Assembly: GCF_019396385.1 (NCBI RefSeq) | Contig: NZ_JAHKRN010000008.1 | Location: forward strand, 124,001 to 188,000 | Reading direction: 5' to 3' | Length of the DNA stretch: 64,000 nucleotides | Origin: Nonomuraea harbinensis | Lineage (GTDB): Bacteria > Actinomycetota > Actinomycetes > Streptosporangiales > Streptosporangiaceae | Shown: one piece after another, positions 25,845 through 33,645 of the stretch | How the letters are laid out: each line of letters begins with the position of its first letter | How positions within the stretch are numbered: position 1 is the first letter of the stretch | Made by a program: the position numbers and the translations under genes | Notes under the pieces: model-generated | Databases searched by the model: none | What the model was told of the DNA's origin: nothing | The model's input: only the letters and a program-made list of their open reading frames with translations

Positions 25845-26171
25845 ATGCACGACGCCCCGACATCTGCCCAGCTGGTCGCCGCGGTCCGTGAGTTCCTCGA
25901 AACGGACGTGCTCCCGGCGGCCGAGGGCCGGGTCCGCTTCCACACCAGAGTCGCCATCAACGTGCTCGCCATGGTCGAACGCGAGATCGAGCTCGGCCCG
26001 TCCCAGGCCCTCGACCACGAGACCCGCCTGGCGGCCCTCGGCGTCGCCTCCGACGCCGAGCTGGCCGCCGCGATCCGCGAGGGCCGCCTCGACGACAACC
26101 CCATGCTGGCGCCCTTTTTGAAGGAGGCCGTACGCGCCAAACTCGCCGTCGCCAACCCCGGCTACCGCTGA
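25845..26171 (+). CDS. lvaB: DUF6285 protein, LvaB-like partner of the hydroxyacyl-CoA kinase
   Basis: 108 residues, helical, small and soluble, with REFLETDVLPAAEGRVRFHTRVAINVLAMVERE split over the first half and a short acidic LDDNPMLAPFLKEAVRAKLAVANP end. This is the DUF6285 pattern. In Pseudomonas putida LvaB is required with LvaA for kinase activity. Here the gene is divergent from the dehydrogenase-kinase operon, sharing its 46-base promoter region. The ATG at 25845 follows GGAGA; the frame is open further upstream but that overlaps the dehydrogenase. Confidence 0.75.
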   Translation: MHDAPTSAQLVAAVREFLETDVLPAAEGRVRFHTRVAINVLAMVEREIELGPSQALDHETRLAALGVASDAELAAAIREGRLDDNPMLAPFLKEAVRAKLAVANPGYR

Positions 26172-26351
26172 AATTTTCACCCCGTACGAGCCCTCTGCGG
26201 AAAGCCCTTTCCCCAGCTCATCCCCTGGTAGGTTCGTCCACTTCGGCTCTTGACATCATGCCGTCATTGGCGTGGCCTTCAGCGGTCAGATAGCGTCACC
26301 GGACGGAGCGCTCCCACCACCGGCCCCCTACCGGAACACGGAGACCGCACT

Positions 26352-27017
26352 ATGTCCCACGCCGGACCCCGCCGCCGGGCGCGGCGCATCCTCGCGCTGC
26401 TCGCCGCCACGGTGACCCTCCTCGCCATGCCCCTGACCGGCACCGCCTCGGCGCACGGCTCGATCGTCGACCCCGCCTCCCGCAACTACGGCTGCTGGCT
26501 GCGTTGGGGCAGCGACTTCCAGAACCCCGCCATGCAGCAGCAGGACCCGATGTGCTGGCAGGCCTGGCAGGACAACACCAACGCGATGTGGAACTGGAAC
26601 GGCCTCTACCGCGACAACGTCGGCGGCAACCACCAGGCCGCCGTCCCCAACGGCCAGCTCTGCAGCGCCGGCCGGACCCAGGACGGCCGCTACCGCTCCA
26701 TGGACACCCCCGGCGCCTGGACCACGACGAACGTCGGCGGCTCGTTCAGCATGCGGCTGCACGACCAGGCCCGCCACGGCGCCGACTACATCAGGGTCTA
26801 CATCACCCGCCAGGGCTACGACGCCACCACGACCCCGCTCGGCTGGAACCACCTGGAGCTCGTCCGCGAGACACCCCGGTACGCGCCCGCCGAGAACTAC
26901 CTGATCACCAGCCTGACCAAGGGCTCGCGCACCGGCCGCCACGTGATCTACACGATCTGGAAGGCGTCCCACATGGACCAGACGTACTACTTCTGCAGCG
27001 ACGTCAACTTCACCTGA
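26352..27017 (+). CDS. secreted AA10 lytic polysaccharide monooxygenase
   Basis: 221 residues. A signal peptide with twin-arginine-like basic start (RRRARR) and hydrophobic core (12-30) ends ASA just before His35, which becomes the mature N-terminus as copper ligand. The second histidine of the brace is His142 in HDQARHGADY, and the late YYFCSDVNF holds the axial aromatic residue. Cysteine pairs are as in small streptomycete AA10 enzymes. It is a single catalytic domain with no binding module, oxidatively cleaving chitin or cellulose outside the cell. Neighbours give no hint of the substrate. A hairpin after the stop probably terminates it. Confidence 0.92.
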   Translation: MSHAGPRRRARRILALLAATVTLLAMPLTGTASAHGSIVDPASRNYGCWLRWGSDFQNPAMQQQDPMCWQAWQDNTNAMWNWNGLYRDNVGGNHQAAVPNGQLCSAGRTQDGRYRSMDTPGAWTTTNVGGSFSMRLHDQARHGADYIRVYITRQGYDATTTPLGWNHLELVRETPRYAPAENYLITSLTKGSRTGRHVIYTIWKASHMDQTYYFCSDVNFT

Positions 27018-27038
27018 CCCTTTCCCCTTCCGCTTCGT

Positions 27039-27068
27039 GAGCGGCCGCGCATGGACGCGTGGCCGCTC
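27039..27068 (+). terminator. hairpin after the LPMO gene
   Basis: GAGCGGCC at 27039-27046 pairs perfectly with GGCCGCTC at 27061-27068; the inner bases GCG/CGC extend the stem with a bulge. It starts 21 bases after the LPMO stop. It may also serve the convergent PIN-toxin gene that ends at 27119. Confidence 0.6.
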
Positions 27069-27118
27069 GCGCGCAGCAGGCGGACAAAGGGGAGTTCGTG
27101 TTCATCGCGAGAAGAGCG

Positions 27119-27685
27119 TCATGCGCCGAACCGGCCGCTACGTAGTGCGGCGACCGACTCCACCAAGCCGGCCCTCTCCAGTGCGTAGAGCACGTCCTCG
27201 ATTGTCTCCGGCGGGTTCACCCGGGAGTCCACGATCTGTTGGACACAGGCCCACACGATCCGGTCGTCGAGTTCGATCTGATCGAGGATGAAGTCGTCCG
27301 GCGACTGAGCCTCCAAATTCCAGGTGGTTAGTTCCTCCGCTGGGAAGTCCTTGAGATTGGAGGTGACGATGACCCGGGCGCACGCCTTGATCGCGGCTGC
27401 GAGTACATGCCTGTCATCCGGATCGGGCAGCTTCAGCCCTTCCATCAACGGCTCGTATCCCTCAACCAGGCAGTTTCGGACTGCGGCGTTCATGAGGTCA
27501 CGCAATCTCGAGAGCTTGTCCGCCGGAATGTCCGGGCGATCGGCCGCCAGGTTGCGAAGCGTCTCGTCCAGAATTTGGTTCGTCCACTTGGCTTGCACGA
27601 TGTCGGCCTGGGCGATGCGGATGAGGAGATCCCGGAGAGTGTTGCCATAGAGGACGTTGGCGTCGTAGACCACGACGAAGGCCAC
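27119..27685 (-). CDS. PIN-domain ribonuclease toxin
   Basis: 188 residues with a PIN fold: VVYDANVLY with the first catalytic Asp (residue 8), ILDETLRNL with the Glu (about 41), LPDPDDRHVLAAAI with further acidic residues (about 105) and IVTSNLKDFP. PIN toxins cleave RNA. The C-terminus (about 130-188) is longer than in classic VapC and is helical (FILDQIELDDRIVWACVQQIV). It starts at a GTG one base after the stop of the antitoxin gene, as usual for toxin-antitoxin operons. Confidence 0.85.
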   Translation of the reverse strand: MAFVVVYDANVLYGNTLRDLLIRIAQADIVQAKWTNQILDETLRNLAADRPDIPADKLSRLRDLMNAAVRNCLVEGYEPLMEGLKLPDPDDRHVLAAAIKACARVIVTSNLKDFPAEELTTWNLEAQSPDDFILDQIELDDRIVWACVQQIVDSRVNPPETIEDVLYALERAGLVESVAALRSGRFGA

Positions 27686-27686
27686 G

Positions 27687-28145
27687 TCAGATCCCCAGCT
27701 CCTGGCCGAGAGCGGCGAGGTCGTCGGCGGCGGACCGCCGCTTCAGATCATCACGCCGTTTGTACGCCATGAGATCCTCAACGGTGATGCGACGGTGCTT
27801 CCCCACCATCCGGTAAGGGATCGCACCATCCTCCAGCAAGCCGATCAGGTACGGCCGGGACACGTTCAGCATGTCCGCCGCCTGCTGGGTGGTGAGCTCG
27901 GCGTGGGACGGAACAACCGACACACCCCGACCCTCCGCGGCCTGAGCCAGTATGTACGCCAGCAGGCTCACGGCGTCACGCGGAAGAATCAATGCTTCCT
28001 CGTTGCCGACCTCCCCGGAAACCGGGATGACCTCCTTCTCGGGATGTCTCATCAGATAGTCCTTGATCCGCCTGACGGCTCGGGCTGCGACCTGCGCGTC
28101 CATCGACCCGGGCTCGATCGAGCGCTTGACCTGGATGCCTGCCAT
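27687..28145 (-). CDS. excisionase-type HTH antitoxin of the PIN toxin
   Basis: 152 residues. The DNA-binding part is C-terminal of centre: LTTQQAADMLNVSRPYLIGLLEDG and RITVEDLMAYKRR (given in parts), the helix-turn-helix of the excisionase/MerR-like HTH_17 group. The preceding half is a helical domain (VARAVRRIKDYLMRH), and the last 20 residues likely bind the toxin. The ATG at 28145 has GGGAGG upstream; an ATG at 28163 would swallow that. Its promoter carries a palindrome overlapping the -10 box, so autorepression is likely. Confidence 0.82.
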   Translation of the reverse strand: MAGIQVKRSIEPGSMDAQVAARAVRRIKDYLMRHPEKEVIPVSGEVGNEEALILPRDAVSLLAYILAQAAEGRGVSVVPSHAELTTQQAADMLNVSRPYLIGLLEDGAIPYRMVGKHRRITVEDLMAYKRRDDLKRRSAADDLAALGQELGI

Positions 28146-28169
28146 GACTGGCTCCCTCCCCACAGTCGC

Positions 28170-28198
28170 ATTATGCGCAATAATCGAAACAAACGCAA
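28170..28198 (-). promoter_or_regulatory. toxin-antitoxin promoter with overlapping operator
   Basis: On the minus strand TTGCGT (plus 28193-28198) and CATAAT (plus 28170-28175) are separated by 17 bases, a good sigma-70 type promoter. ATTAT at 28170-28174 and ATAAT at 28180-28184 are an inverted repeat with a five-base spacer that covers the -10 box. Binding by the antitoxin would block transcription. Confidence 0.6.
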
Positions 28199-28513
28199 CA
28201 GAGGACTTGCGAGGCAGGGCTGGAGACTGCTCGCGACCTGCTGTCCGGTGTGGACGTGGAGTGGGGCGAGTGGCCGCACGGTGGCCGGTTCGTCACCAGC
28301 CCCCGCCGCCGAAGCGATGTGGCTGTGGGATCGCTCGCTGACAGGGGGCACCCTGATCGAGCAGACCCCGGTTCGCTCAATGATTTCGAGCGATTGCGAG
28401 TGGCAGGCTGGCAGGACCCTTTCTGCCAGAATCTTGACTAGAGAGGACGAACATCCAGGCACATGCGAGGGCTACCGGTGGGCCACCCCGAAGATTTCCG
28501 AGAAGGGATGACG
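28199..28513. other. 315-base stretch without a convincing gene
   Basis: No open frame here has a start signal or a recognisable product. The one feature is a perfect 7-bp hairpin, CTGGCAG (28408-28414) and CTGCCAG (28423-28429), about 85 bases before the VOC gene. It could terminate transcription or hold a regulator. Confidence 0.5.
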
Positions 28514-28990
28514 ATGTCAGCTGAGCGGAAGCCGGGTGCTGTCAGGCAGTTGCGGCTCGTGGTGGAGGCGGAGGATTACGAAGCGGCCGTCGCTTTCTAT
28601 CGGGACGTGCTGGGTTTGCCGGAGCAGGCCGCCTTCTCCGGGGGCGACGGAGCTGAGGTGGTGATCCTGGAGGCGGGCCGGGCGACGCTGGAGATCGCCA
28701 ATCCGGCGCAGAAGCGGATGATCGACGACGTGGAGGTGGGGCGGCAGGTGGCGCCCAAGTTCCGGGTCGCGTTCGAGGTGGAGGACACGCGGGAGACCGT
28801 CGACCGCCTGACGTCGGGTGGAGCGGATGAGGTCGCACCGCCTACCGTCACGCCCTGGCAGTCGCTGAACGCCCGATTGGACGCGCCGGGTGGCATGCAC
28901 ATCACCGTCTTCCAGGAACTGCAGAGCCTGGAGGAGCGGGAATCGATGGACGGATTCGGCACCGGGACCTCACAGAGCGTCGCCTTATGA
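28514..28990 (+). CDS. VOC (glyoxalase/bleomycin-resistance fold) protein
   Basis: 158 residues; two beta-alpha-beta-beta-beta units of the vicinal oxygen chelate fold. Seen are LRLVVEAEDYEAAVAFYRDVLGLPE in parts, VILEAGRATLEIA, and the second unit FRVAFEVEDTRETVDRL with SLNARLDAPGGMHITVFQE, where the Glu is a typical metal ligand. Function within the family (isomerase, dioxygenase, drug binding) cannot be told. The ATG at 28514 follows AAGGG; the ATG at 28508 is too close to it. The last 20 residues are an unconserved tail. Confidence 0.8.
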   Translation: MSAERKPGAVRQLRLVVEAEDYEAAVAFYRDVLGLPEQAAFSGGDGAEVVILEAGRATLEIANPAQKRMIDDVEVGRQVAPKFRVAFEVEDTRETVDRLTSGGADEVAPPTVTPWQSLNARLDAPGGMHITVFQELQSLEERESMDGFGTGTSQSVAL

Positions 28991-30283
28991 TCACGAAAAA
29001 TGACCACCCGGGCGTGGAAAGTTCCAGGCCAACCCGGCCGCGACGAGGACGACGATGCTGATCAGGGCCAGCGACACCGTCACCGACTCTCGTCCTGAGA
29101 GCTCCATCGTGTTCTGCAAGGTCTCGCCCGCGCCGTGGAAGGCGAACGCGGCCGCACCGCAACCGAAGACGAACCCCGCGACACCGACGAGCGCGGTGAC
29201 GGTCTTGCCTGCGCGCACCGGCAGGAACCACGCGAGACCGGCACACAGTAAGCCGGCGAGGACGACATCGGCGACGGCGACGATCAGCACGGCGACGCTG
29301 AGCACGGCATCGTCCCCGTAGTGCTCGAAGTGCTCCCACGTCCCGCCGGCGTCGGGGAGCCCGGCGACGTCGACCGCCGTGATGATCGCCATCAGCGCGG
29401 CAACACCCATGAGCTGCCACGCCTTCGGCCGCGTCGTGTCACTCCGCACGTGCACCTTGGTAGCGGGCTGTGCCCCTGCCATGGTCAGCGCTTCGGCGAC
29501 GGTCGGCCTGCGCCGCGGGTCCTTGTCCAGCAGCCGCGTGATCAGCTGCGTGAGCGGTCCGGCTCGTCGCGGCGCCGGGGCCTCCTCCAGCAGCACCGCG
29601 GCCAGCGTCGCCTCGTGGGTGTCGCGGCGGAACGGCGAGACTCCCTAGACGGCCTGGTAGAGGGTCACGCCGAGGGAGAACAGATCGCCGGCGGGAAGGC
29701 CGTCGGCGCCGCGCAACCGCTCCGGCGCCGTGTACTCGGCCGAGCCGATGAGCATCCCGGTTGCGGTCAGCGCGGTGTCGGTGTGGTGGACCGCGGTCCC
29801 GAAGTCGGTGAGCAGGACCTTCCCGTTCTCGGCGAGCATGACGTTGGCGGGTTTGATGTCGCGGTGCACGACACCTTCCCGGTGCGCCGCGCCGACGGCC
29901 GTCAGCAGTGCCGCGGCGACTTCGGCGGCCCTGCCCGCCGGAAGCGGTCCGTGCTCCGCGAGGTGCTCGCTCAGCGAGCGGCCGTCGACGAGTTCCATGA
30001 CGATCCAAGGAAGGCCGTCATCGATGACGACGTCGTGGACCGCGACGATGCCGTCGTACTTGCGCAACCGGGCGGCATTGCGGGCCTCGCGCGTGGCGCG
30101 CGCCAGCCGCTCGGCCCGTTCGGTCTCCGGCGGCCCTGCCGGCAGCCGCAGCTCCTTGATCGCGACGTCCACGTCGAGGGCCGTGTCGCGGGCCTGCCAG
30201 ACCCGCCCGAAACCCCCGGACCCCAGTTCGGCGACCAGGCGGTAGCGCCCGCCGACCACGTCACCGGCCAGCCTCGAAGTCAT
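28991..30283 (-). pseudogene. serine/threonine protein kinase gene interrupted by an in-frame TAG
   Basis: Residues 1-212 (30283 down to 29648) are a Hanks-type kinase up to helix F: glycine loop LGSGGFGRVW, VAIKEL lysine, HRDIKPANVML, DFG in LLTDFGTAV and TAPERL. A TAG at 29645-29647 stops the frame after SLGVTLYQAV. Beyond it the same frame continues with GVSPFRRDT, LITRLLDKDPRRRP (end of the kinase domain) and a C-terminal region with four hydrophobic segments. The codon most likely was GAG (Glu), so one base change explains the stop. The truncated product lacks the end of the C-lobe. Alternatives are read-through or a sequencing error. No promoter remnant problem is visible. Confidence 0.8.
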
Positions 30284-30333
30284 GACCGTCTCCCGCCATC
30301 GTGCTCGGCACGGACAGTTGATCAGAGTACAGC

Positions 30334-30347
30334 CACCGATATCGGTG
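30334..30347. promoter_or_regulatory. 14-bp perfect palindrome in the kinase/AlkB divergent region
   Basis: CACCGATATCGGTG is fully self-complementary and lies 51 bases upstream of the kinase start, between two divergent genes. It has the size of a dimeric repressor site. No regulator gene is adjacent, so the binding protein is unknown. Confidence 0.4.
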
Positions 30348-30525
30348 CACGCCTGTTCGCGCTTATGCGAAAGCGACGGTCATCGCGTCCGCGGGCCGGT
30401 GTTATTCGCTGGCCTGCGGGTGCGAGCCCCTTCTAGGATCCCGGCCATGCCGTGCCATCGTCGCCAGCGACAACGTGAGTTCACACCGCACCACTGGTTG
30501 AACCCACCCCCGCGACGGAGAAGCA

Positions 30526-31071
30526 ATGACCGCACCGCCACTCGACGTCCGCTATTTCGCGGACGCGCTGCCCCATGCCGACACTGATCTGGCCTTCCTC
30601 CTCACCGAGGTGACCTGGGACGACCGCATGCGTGCGCGCCGTACCGCCAGTTTCGGCGTGCCGTACAACTACTCCGGCCAGCACTACGAACCCATGGCGA
30701 TGCCACCGCGGATCGCGGCGATCGCGGCCCGCGTCGGCGAGTTCGCGGGCTACCCCTTCAACAACTGCCTGGCCAACCGCTACGAAACCGGCGACAACAC
30801 CATGGGCTTCCACCAGGATTCCTACGAGGGCCTGACTCCGTCCAGCGCGATCGCGATCGTCTCGCTCGGCGCCACACGCCCCCTGGTGTTCCGCAGCATC
30901 GACGGGGCCCACCGCACGGAACTCACCCTTGAGCACGGGTCATTGCTCCTGATGACACAGACGACTCAGCGCACCTGGACCCACGGTGTCCCCCGCACCA
31001 GTTCCGCCGGACGCCGCATCAGCCTCACGTTCCGTTGTTTCGATACGGGGTCCGTGAATCCTTCGAGGTGA
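30526..31071 (+). CDS. AlkB-like 2-oxoglutarate/Fe(II) dioxygenase
   Basis: 181 residues of the AlkB family, which removes alkyl groups from DNA or RNA bases by oxidation. Iron ligands are His and Asp of MGFHQDSYEG (about 94-97) and His of TWTHGVPR (about 153); the 2-oxoglutarate-binding Arg is in GRRISLTFR. The N-terminal nucleotide-recognition lid is FGVPYNYSGQHYEP. It is close in length to the shorter AlkB homologues. The ATG has GGAG upstream. It stands at the left border of the accessory island, without an ada-type regulator nearby. Confidence 0.85.
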   Translation: MTAPPLDVRYFADALPHADTDLAFLLTEVTWDDRMRARRTASFGVPYNYSGQHYEPMAMPPRIAAIAARVGEFAGYPFNNCLANRYETGDNTMGFHQDSYEGLTPSSAIAIVSLGATRPLVFRSIDGAHRTELTLEHGSLLLMTQTTQRTWTHGVPRTSSAGRRISLTFRCFDTGSVNPSR

Positions 31072-31097
31072 ATCTCGACGCTCCTGAAGTGAAGGCC

Positions 31098-31129
31098 GCT
31101 GCAGGCACGGAGATAGGTCGAGGCCGGCC
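31098..31129 (+). repeat. direct repeat copy 1 flanking the mobile-element remnants
   Basis: CGCTGCAGGCACGGAGAT followed by AGG and TCGAGGCCGGC. The same two blocks recur at 32367-32412 with a short insertion between them. The pair brackets about 1.2 kb that includes a small gene, an intron fragment and a transposase remnant. Confidence 0.6.
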
Positions 31130-31221
31130 CCACGCATGGGCCGATTCGGCGTACCTACGAATATCTTCCTGATCAAAGGCACAACAAGTCCAAGCGTGGT
31201 TCCGACGAACTAGAGGATACG

Positions 31222-31530
31222 ATGATGAGCCCGGAAGAACTCGAGCGAGAGAATGAGGCAGTTCTGGACGCGGTCCAGGCACTATTGGGCCTCATCTCCC
31301 CAGATGTGATTGCCGTGGCAGTCCGTGCGGAGAAGGATCGCATCGAATTGAGCTTCTGGGTTCGACGCCGTACGAGCGAACTCGACGAGGACATAGAGGA
31401 TGCAATCTTCGACATGGAGGCTCTCCATTCTGGGGAAGGTCCTCTTATCGAGCCAATTATCCATGACGGAGCACCCGATCCTGCGATGCTAGGTCCATAC
31501 GTTCGGATGATCTACTGGGCGAAGCACTGA
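31222..31530 (+). CDS. small acidic hypothetical protein
   Basis: 102 residues, acidic, with an N-terminal helix (SPEELERENEAVLDAVQALLG), a central beta segment (RIELSFWVRRRT) and an acidic helix (DEDIEDAIFDMEALHSGEG), ending YVRMIYWAKH. Size, acidity and the island setting resemble immunity proteins of polymorphic toxins, but I know no matching family and no toxin is adjacent. GC is visibly lower than in the surroundings. The start is the ATG at 31222 or the ATG directly after it; AGAGGA lies upstream. Confidence 0.55.
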   Translation: MMSPEELERENEAVLDAVQALLGLISPDVIAVAVRAEKDRIELSFWVRRRTSELDEDIEDAIFDMEALHSGEGPLIEPIIHDGAPDPAMLGPYVRMIYWAKH

Positions 31531-31539
31531 GGCTTTTTC

Positions 31540-32045
31540 GTGCGCCCAGCAGAGCAGGAGGTGAAGCCGTGACATAGCGGTGGATCTTGCTGTTCGTAAG
31601 CTCGTCGTCGCTTGCCGGTGGGAGTCCGGCCCGGGTAGCTGCCAGGAGGCCCGGTAGCAGGCTGGCGGCTTCGTCTGAAACGGGTGGGGTCGAAGCCCAG
31701 CGTCAAAGGCCCTTTCGTGGGGGAGCGACGGTGCGGTCCGTAGCATGAAGCGAAGCCTGCGGCGTCGTTGCTCAGCCCGCCCTTGTGGTGGGACAAGGGA
31801 GTGCCGAGCCTCTCGAAACCGGGGCGAAGGCCATGGACGCGGTGAAGATCCTGGAAGCAGCCGTCAAGGACTCCCCGGCGTATGGGTCGCGGAACGTGCC
31901 GATAGTGGCGGTGGGAATTGGGGAGGCCCTCCCCAGCCCGGCAACCTGCGGAAGCTTATCTTCGTTGCCGGAGCATCGCGCCCTATAACCGGTCGAAGCC
32001 GGGAAGCGGGTGGCGAGCCGGGGTGGTGCCCTTGGAGCCGACGTT
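31540..32045 (+). mobile_element. probable 5' fragment of a group II intron, without reverse transcriptase
   Basis: Starts GTGCG, the conserved group II intron 5' end, directly after a short T tract and ten bases after the stop of the small acidic gene. The sequence is non-coding, rich in GA-containing paired elements (CCGTAGCATGAAGCGAAGCC, CTCGAAACCGGGGCGAAGGCC, AACCGGTCGAAGCCGGGAAG), and recalls the domain I region of introns common in actinomycetes. It breaks off around 32045, before any maturase gene. Recognition is from memory of such introns and should be checked by an Rfam or intron-database search. Confidence 0.45.
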
Positions 32046-32059
32046 GGGATACCCGTGTG

Positions 32060-32300
32060 GATGAGAGCCTGGCTCTCGGACCACCAGGTCTCGACGGTGG
32101 TGGTGTGCTCCGAGCGGAGCCGTTCGGAGATCTACTGCTGGGTCTTGGCCGGGCGGATGTCACGTTCGCCCTGGTTGGTGGTGGGGGAACGTTCAGGTCG
32201 TGGGCGAAGCGCAGCACGTCGTGCTCGCGGTCGCAGAAGACTTCCAGCAGGACGTTGTCGAGCAGTTGGGTGACGGTCTTGGCCGGTCCGGCATGCAGGG
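32060..32300 (-). pseudogene. IS66-type transposase remnant
   Basis: On the minus strand the frame reads TVTQLLDNVLLEVF, REHDVLRFAHDLNVP, then after a frameshift TNQGERDIRPAKTQQ, a TAG stop, and ISERLRSEHTTT. This is the C-terminal block of IS66-family transposases, normally NNQAERDxRPxKxQQKISG. Frameshift and stop show it is dead. Both element ends are missing or unrecognisable. It abuts the intron fragment, so one element probably inserted into or next to the other. Confidence 0.65.
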
Positions 32301-32366
32301 GTGGCCTGATCTCCGATGGTCGGCCTCCATGCATGTGGCAACATCTTGGCTGCTGCTGTGAGGGAC

Positions 32367-32412
32367 GCTGCAGGCACGGAGATGGGCGTGAAAGGGCGGT
32401 CGAGGCCGGCTC
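32367..32412 (+). repeat. direct repeat copy 2 flanking the mobile-element remnants
   Basis: CGCTGCAGGCACGGAGAT and TCGAGGCCGGC, as at 31098-31129, with about 17 bases between the blocks instead of three. Confidence 0.6.
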
Positions 32413-32526
32413 ACCCGAGACCGGAGGCGCTTCGGAGGCTGTGATGGTACAGATCGCGGGGATGAATGGGCGGGCCGGGGTCAGCACTTGATGGTGTCCC
32501 GATGGCATTGAAGAAGATGGCAGAGG

Positions 32527-32742
32527 ATGGATCTCGTGAAGGTGAATTGGACGCCCCTTGTCCTCACAGGCGTAGCTCTCGTCGTCGCCGCTATTTCGCT
32601 TGCTCTGAAGGCAAGTCCTGATCCTGACGTGGTCCGAATCGGCGGCACCCTCGGCGCCGTGGGAATCCTGGTAGGCGGGGCAGCCCTCGTGGTCTATGGG
32701 ATCCAGCGCGAGATCGAACGGGATCGAGACCGCCGCATGTGA
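32527..32742 (+). CDS. small two-helix membrane protein
   Basis: 71 residues: a hydrophobic segment WTPLVLTGVALVVAAISLAL (about 8-27), a short loop ASPDPDVVRIGG, a second hydrophobic segment (about 41-58) and a charged tail with EIERDRDRRM. This predicts a hairpin in the membrane with both ends on the same side. No family is recognised. The ATG has AGAGG very close upstream. It is 49 bases before the secreted-protein gene and may be co-transcribed. Confidence 0.55.
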   Translation: MDLVKVNWTPLVLTGVALVVAAISLALKASPDPDVVRIGGTLGAVGILVGGAALVVYGIQREIERDRDRRM

Positions 32743-32794
32743 TCGCATCCTGTCCGTGCTCTGGATGTGATCCGAGCGGGGCATCATCACGTTG

Positions 32795-33592
32795 ATGAAG
32801 AAGATCACCGTGACTTTGGTGGCCTGCGGTGCTCTGCTGGCGGGCGGTGATTCTTCTCGGGCAGTGACCAAGGACCCCGTACGGGCGCTTGATGCTCTTC
32901 TGGCGCCGGGACGTGGCGTGCACTTCACCGAGGTGACCACTCTGTCAGGTGGCGCCGGCGAGCGGGTGGAGCGCCAGCGTACGGGGCTCTTCGAGTTCAA
33001 CGCGGACGGCGGCGTCAAGGCCCTCCACGTCACCACCACGGGGGGTGAGCACGGACGTGAACGTGCTATCGGCTTCCACCACGACGTAGGCGGCACCGGC
33101 TACCGTTCCGGGGGACCTGTAGGAAAGTGGCTGAAGACGGGCAACGACTGGTGGAAGGATTCTCACCAGTCGCACCTCTGGCACACACAGTTGCTTGGTT
33201 ATGACGAGCAACTCGTCAACCCGGCCGAGCCCGCGACCTTGGACGCTCTGCTGAAGAACGGGAAGCGGAGTGGAGACACCATCACAGGCGTAATCACCTT
33301 CGAGGAGCTTGAGCGGGTTTCCCGCTGGGCGCAGCACTCAACGCACGCCGGCTGGGATTCGGGCACAAGGCTGTCCTACACCATCACTCTGAACTCCATG
33401 AACGTGATCAGCAGGGTGCGGAGCACGTTCACATTCGCTGACGGCCTCGACGAACTGGTAGGCAAAACCCTCGACGTCGACACCCGCTACAGCCGGTGGG
33501 GCGGCAATGTCTCCATCAAGGCGCCGGACCCTGGTGAGACGACCACCGAGCTATGCATCGAGGGCATCTGCAATTGGCGCCTTCCTGGCTGA
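32795..33592 (+). CDS. secreted protein of unknown function (LppX/LolA-like shape)
   Basis: 265 residues. An N-terminal signal peptide MKKITVTLVACGALLAGG starts at ATG 32795; a TTG directly before it is unlikely. The Cys in the hydrophobic core is not in a lipobox, so secretion and not lipidation is suggested. The mature part alternates beta segments (FTEVTTLSG, TGLFEFNADGGVKALHV, LSYTITLNSMNVISRVRSTFTF in parts), like the lipoprotein-type LolA/LppX folds common in Nonomuraea-like genomes. Two Cys near the end (CIEGIC) could form a disulfide. No enzyme motif. Confidence 0.6.
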   Translation: MKKITVTLVACGALLAGGDSSRAVTKDPVRALDALLAPGRGVHFTEVTTLSGGAGERVERQRTGLFEFNADGGVKALHVTTTGGEHGRERAIGFHHDVGGTGYRSGGPVGKWLKTGNDWWKDSHQSHLWHTQLLGYDEQLVNPAEPATLDALLKNGKRSGDTITGVITFEELERVSRWAQHSTHAGWDSGTRLSYTITLNSMNVISRVRSTFTFADGLDELVGKTLDVDTRYSRWGGNVSIKAPDPGETTTELCIEGICNWRLPG

Positions 33593-33645
33593 CGGGCAGA
33601 GCATATCCCGATCGTCTATGACAACACCTTGATGGAGGTCCCCGA

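Noticed and set aside
28991..29596. Separate gene for a 201-residue membrane protein
   Set aside because: It begins inside the kinase C-lobe (LITRLLDKDPRRRP) in the same frame as the kinase; it is the second half of one interrupted gene.
31745..32500. Open frames of up to 248 codons across the mobile remnants
   Set aside because: Low-complexity translations through a structured non-coding segment; the only recognisable coding trace is the frameshifted transposase on the minus strand.
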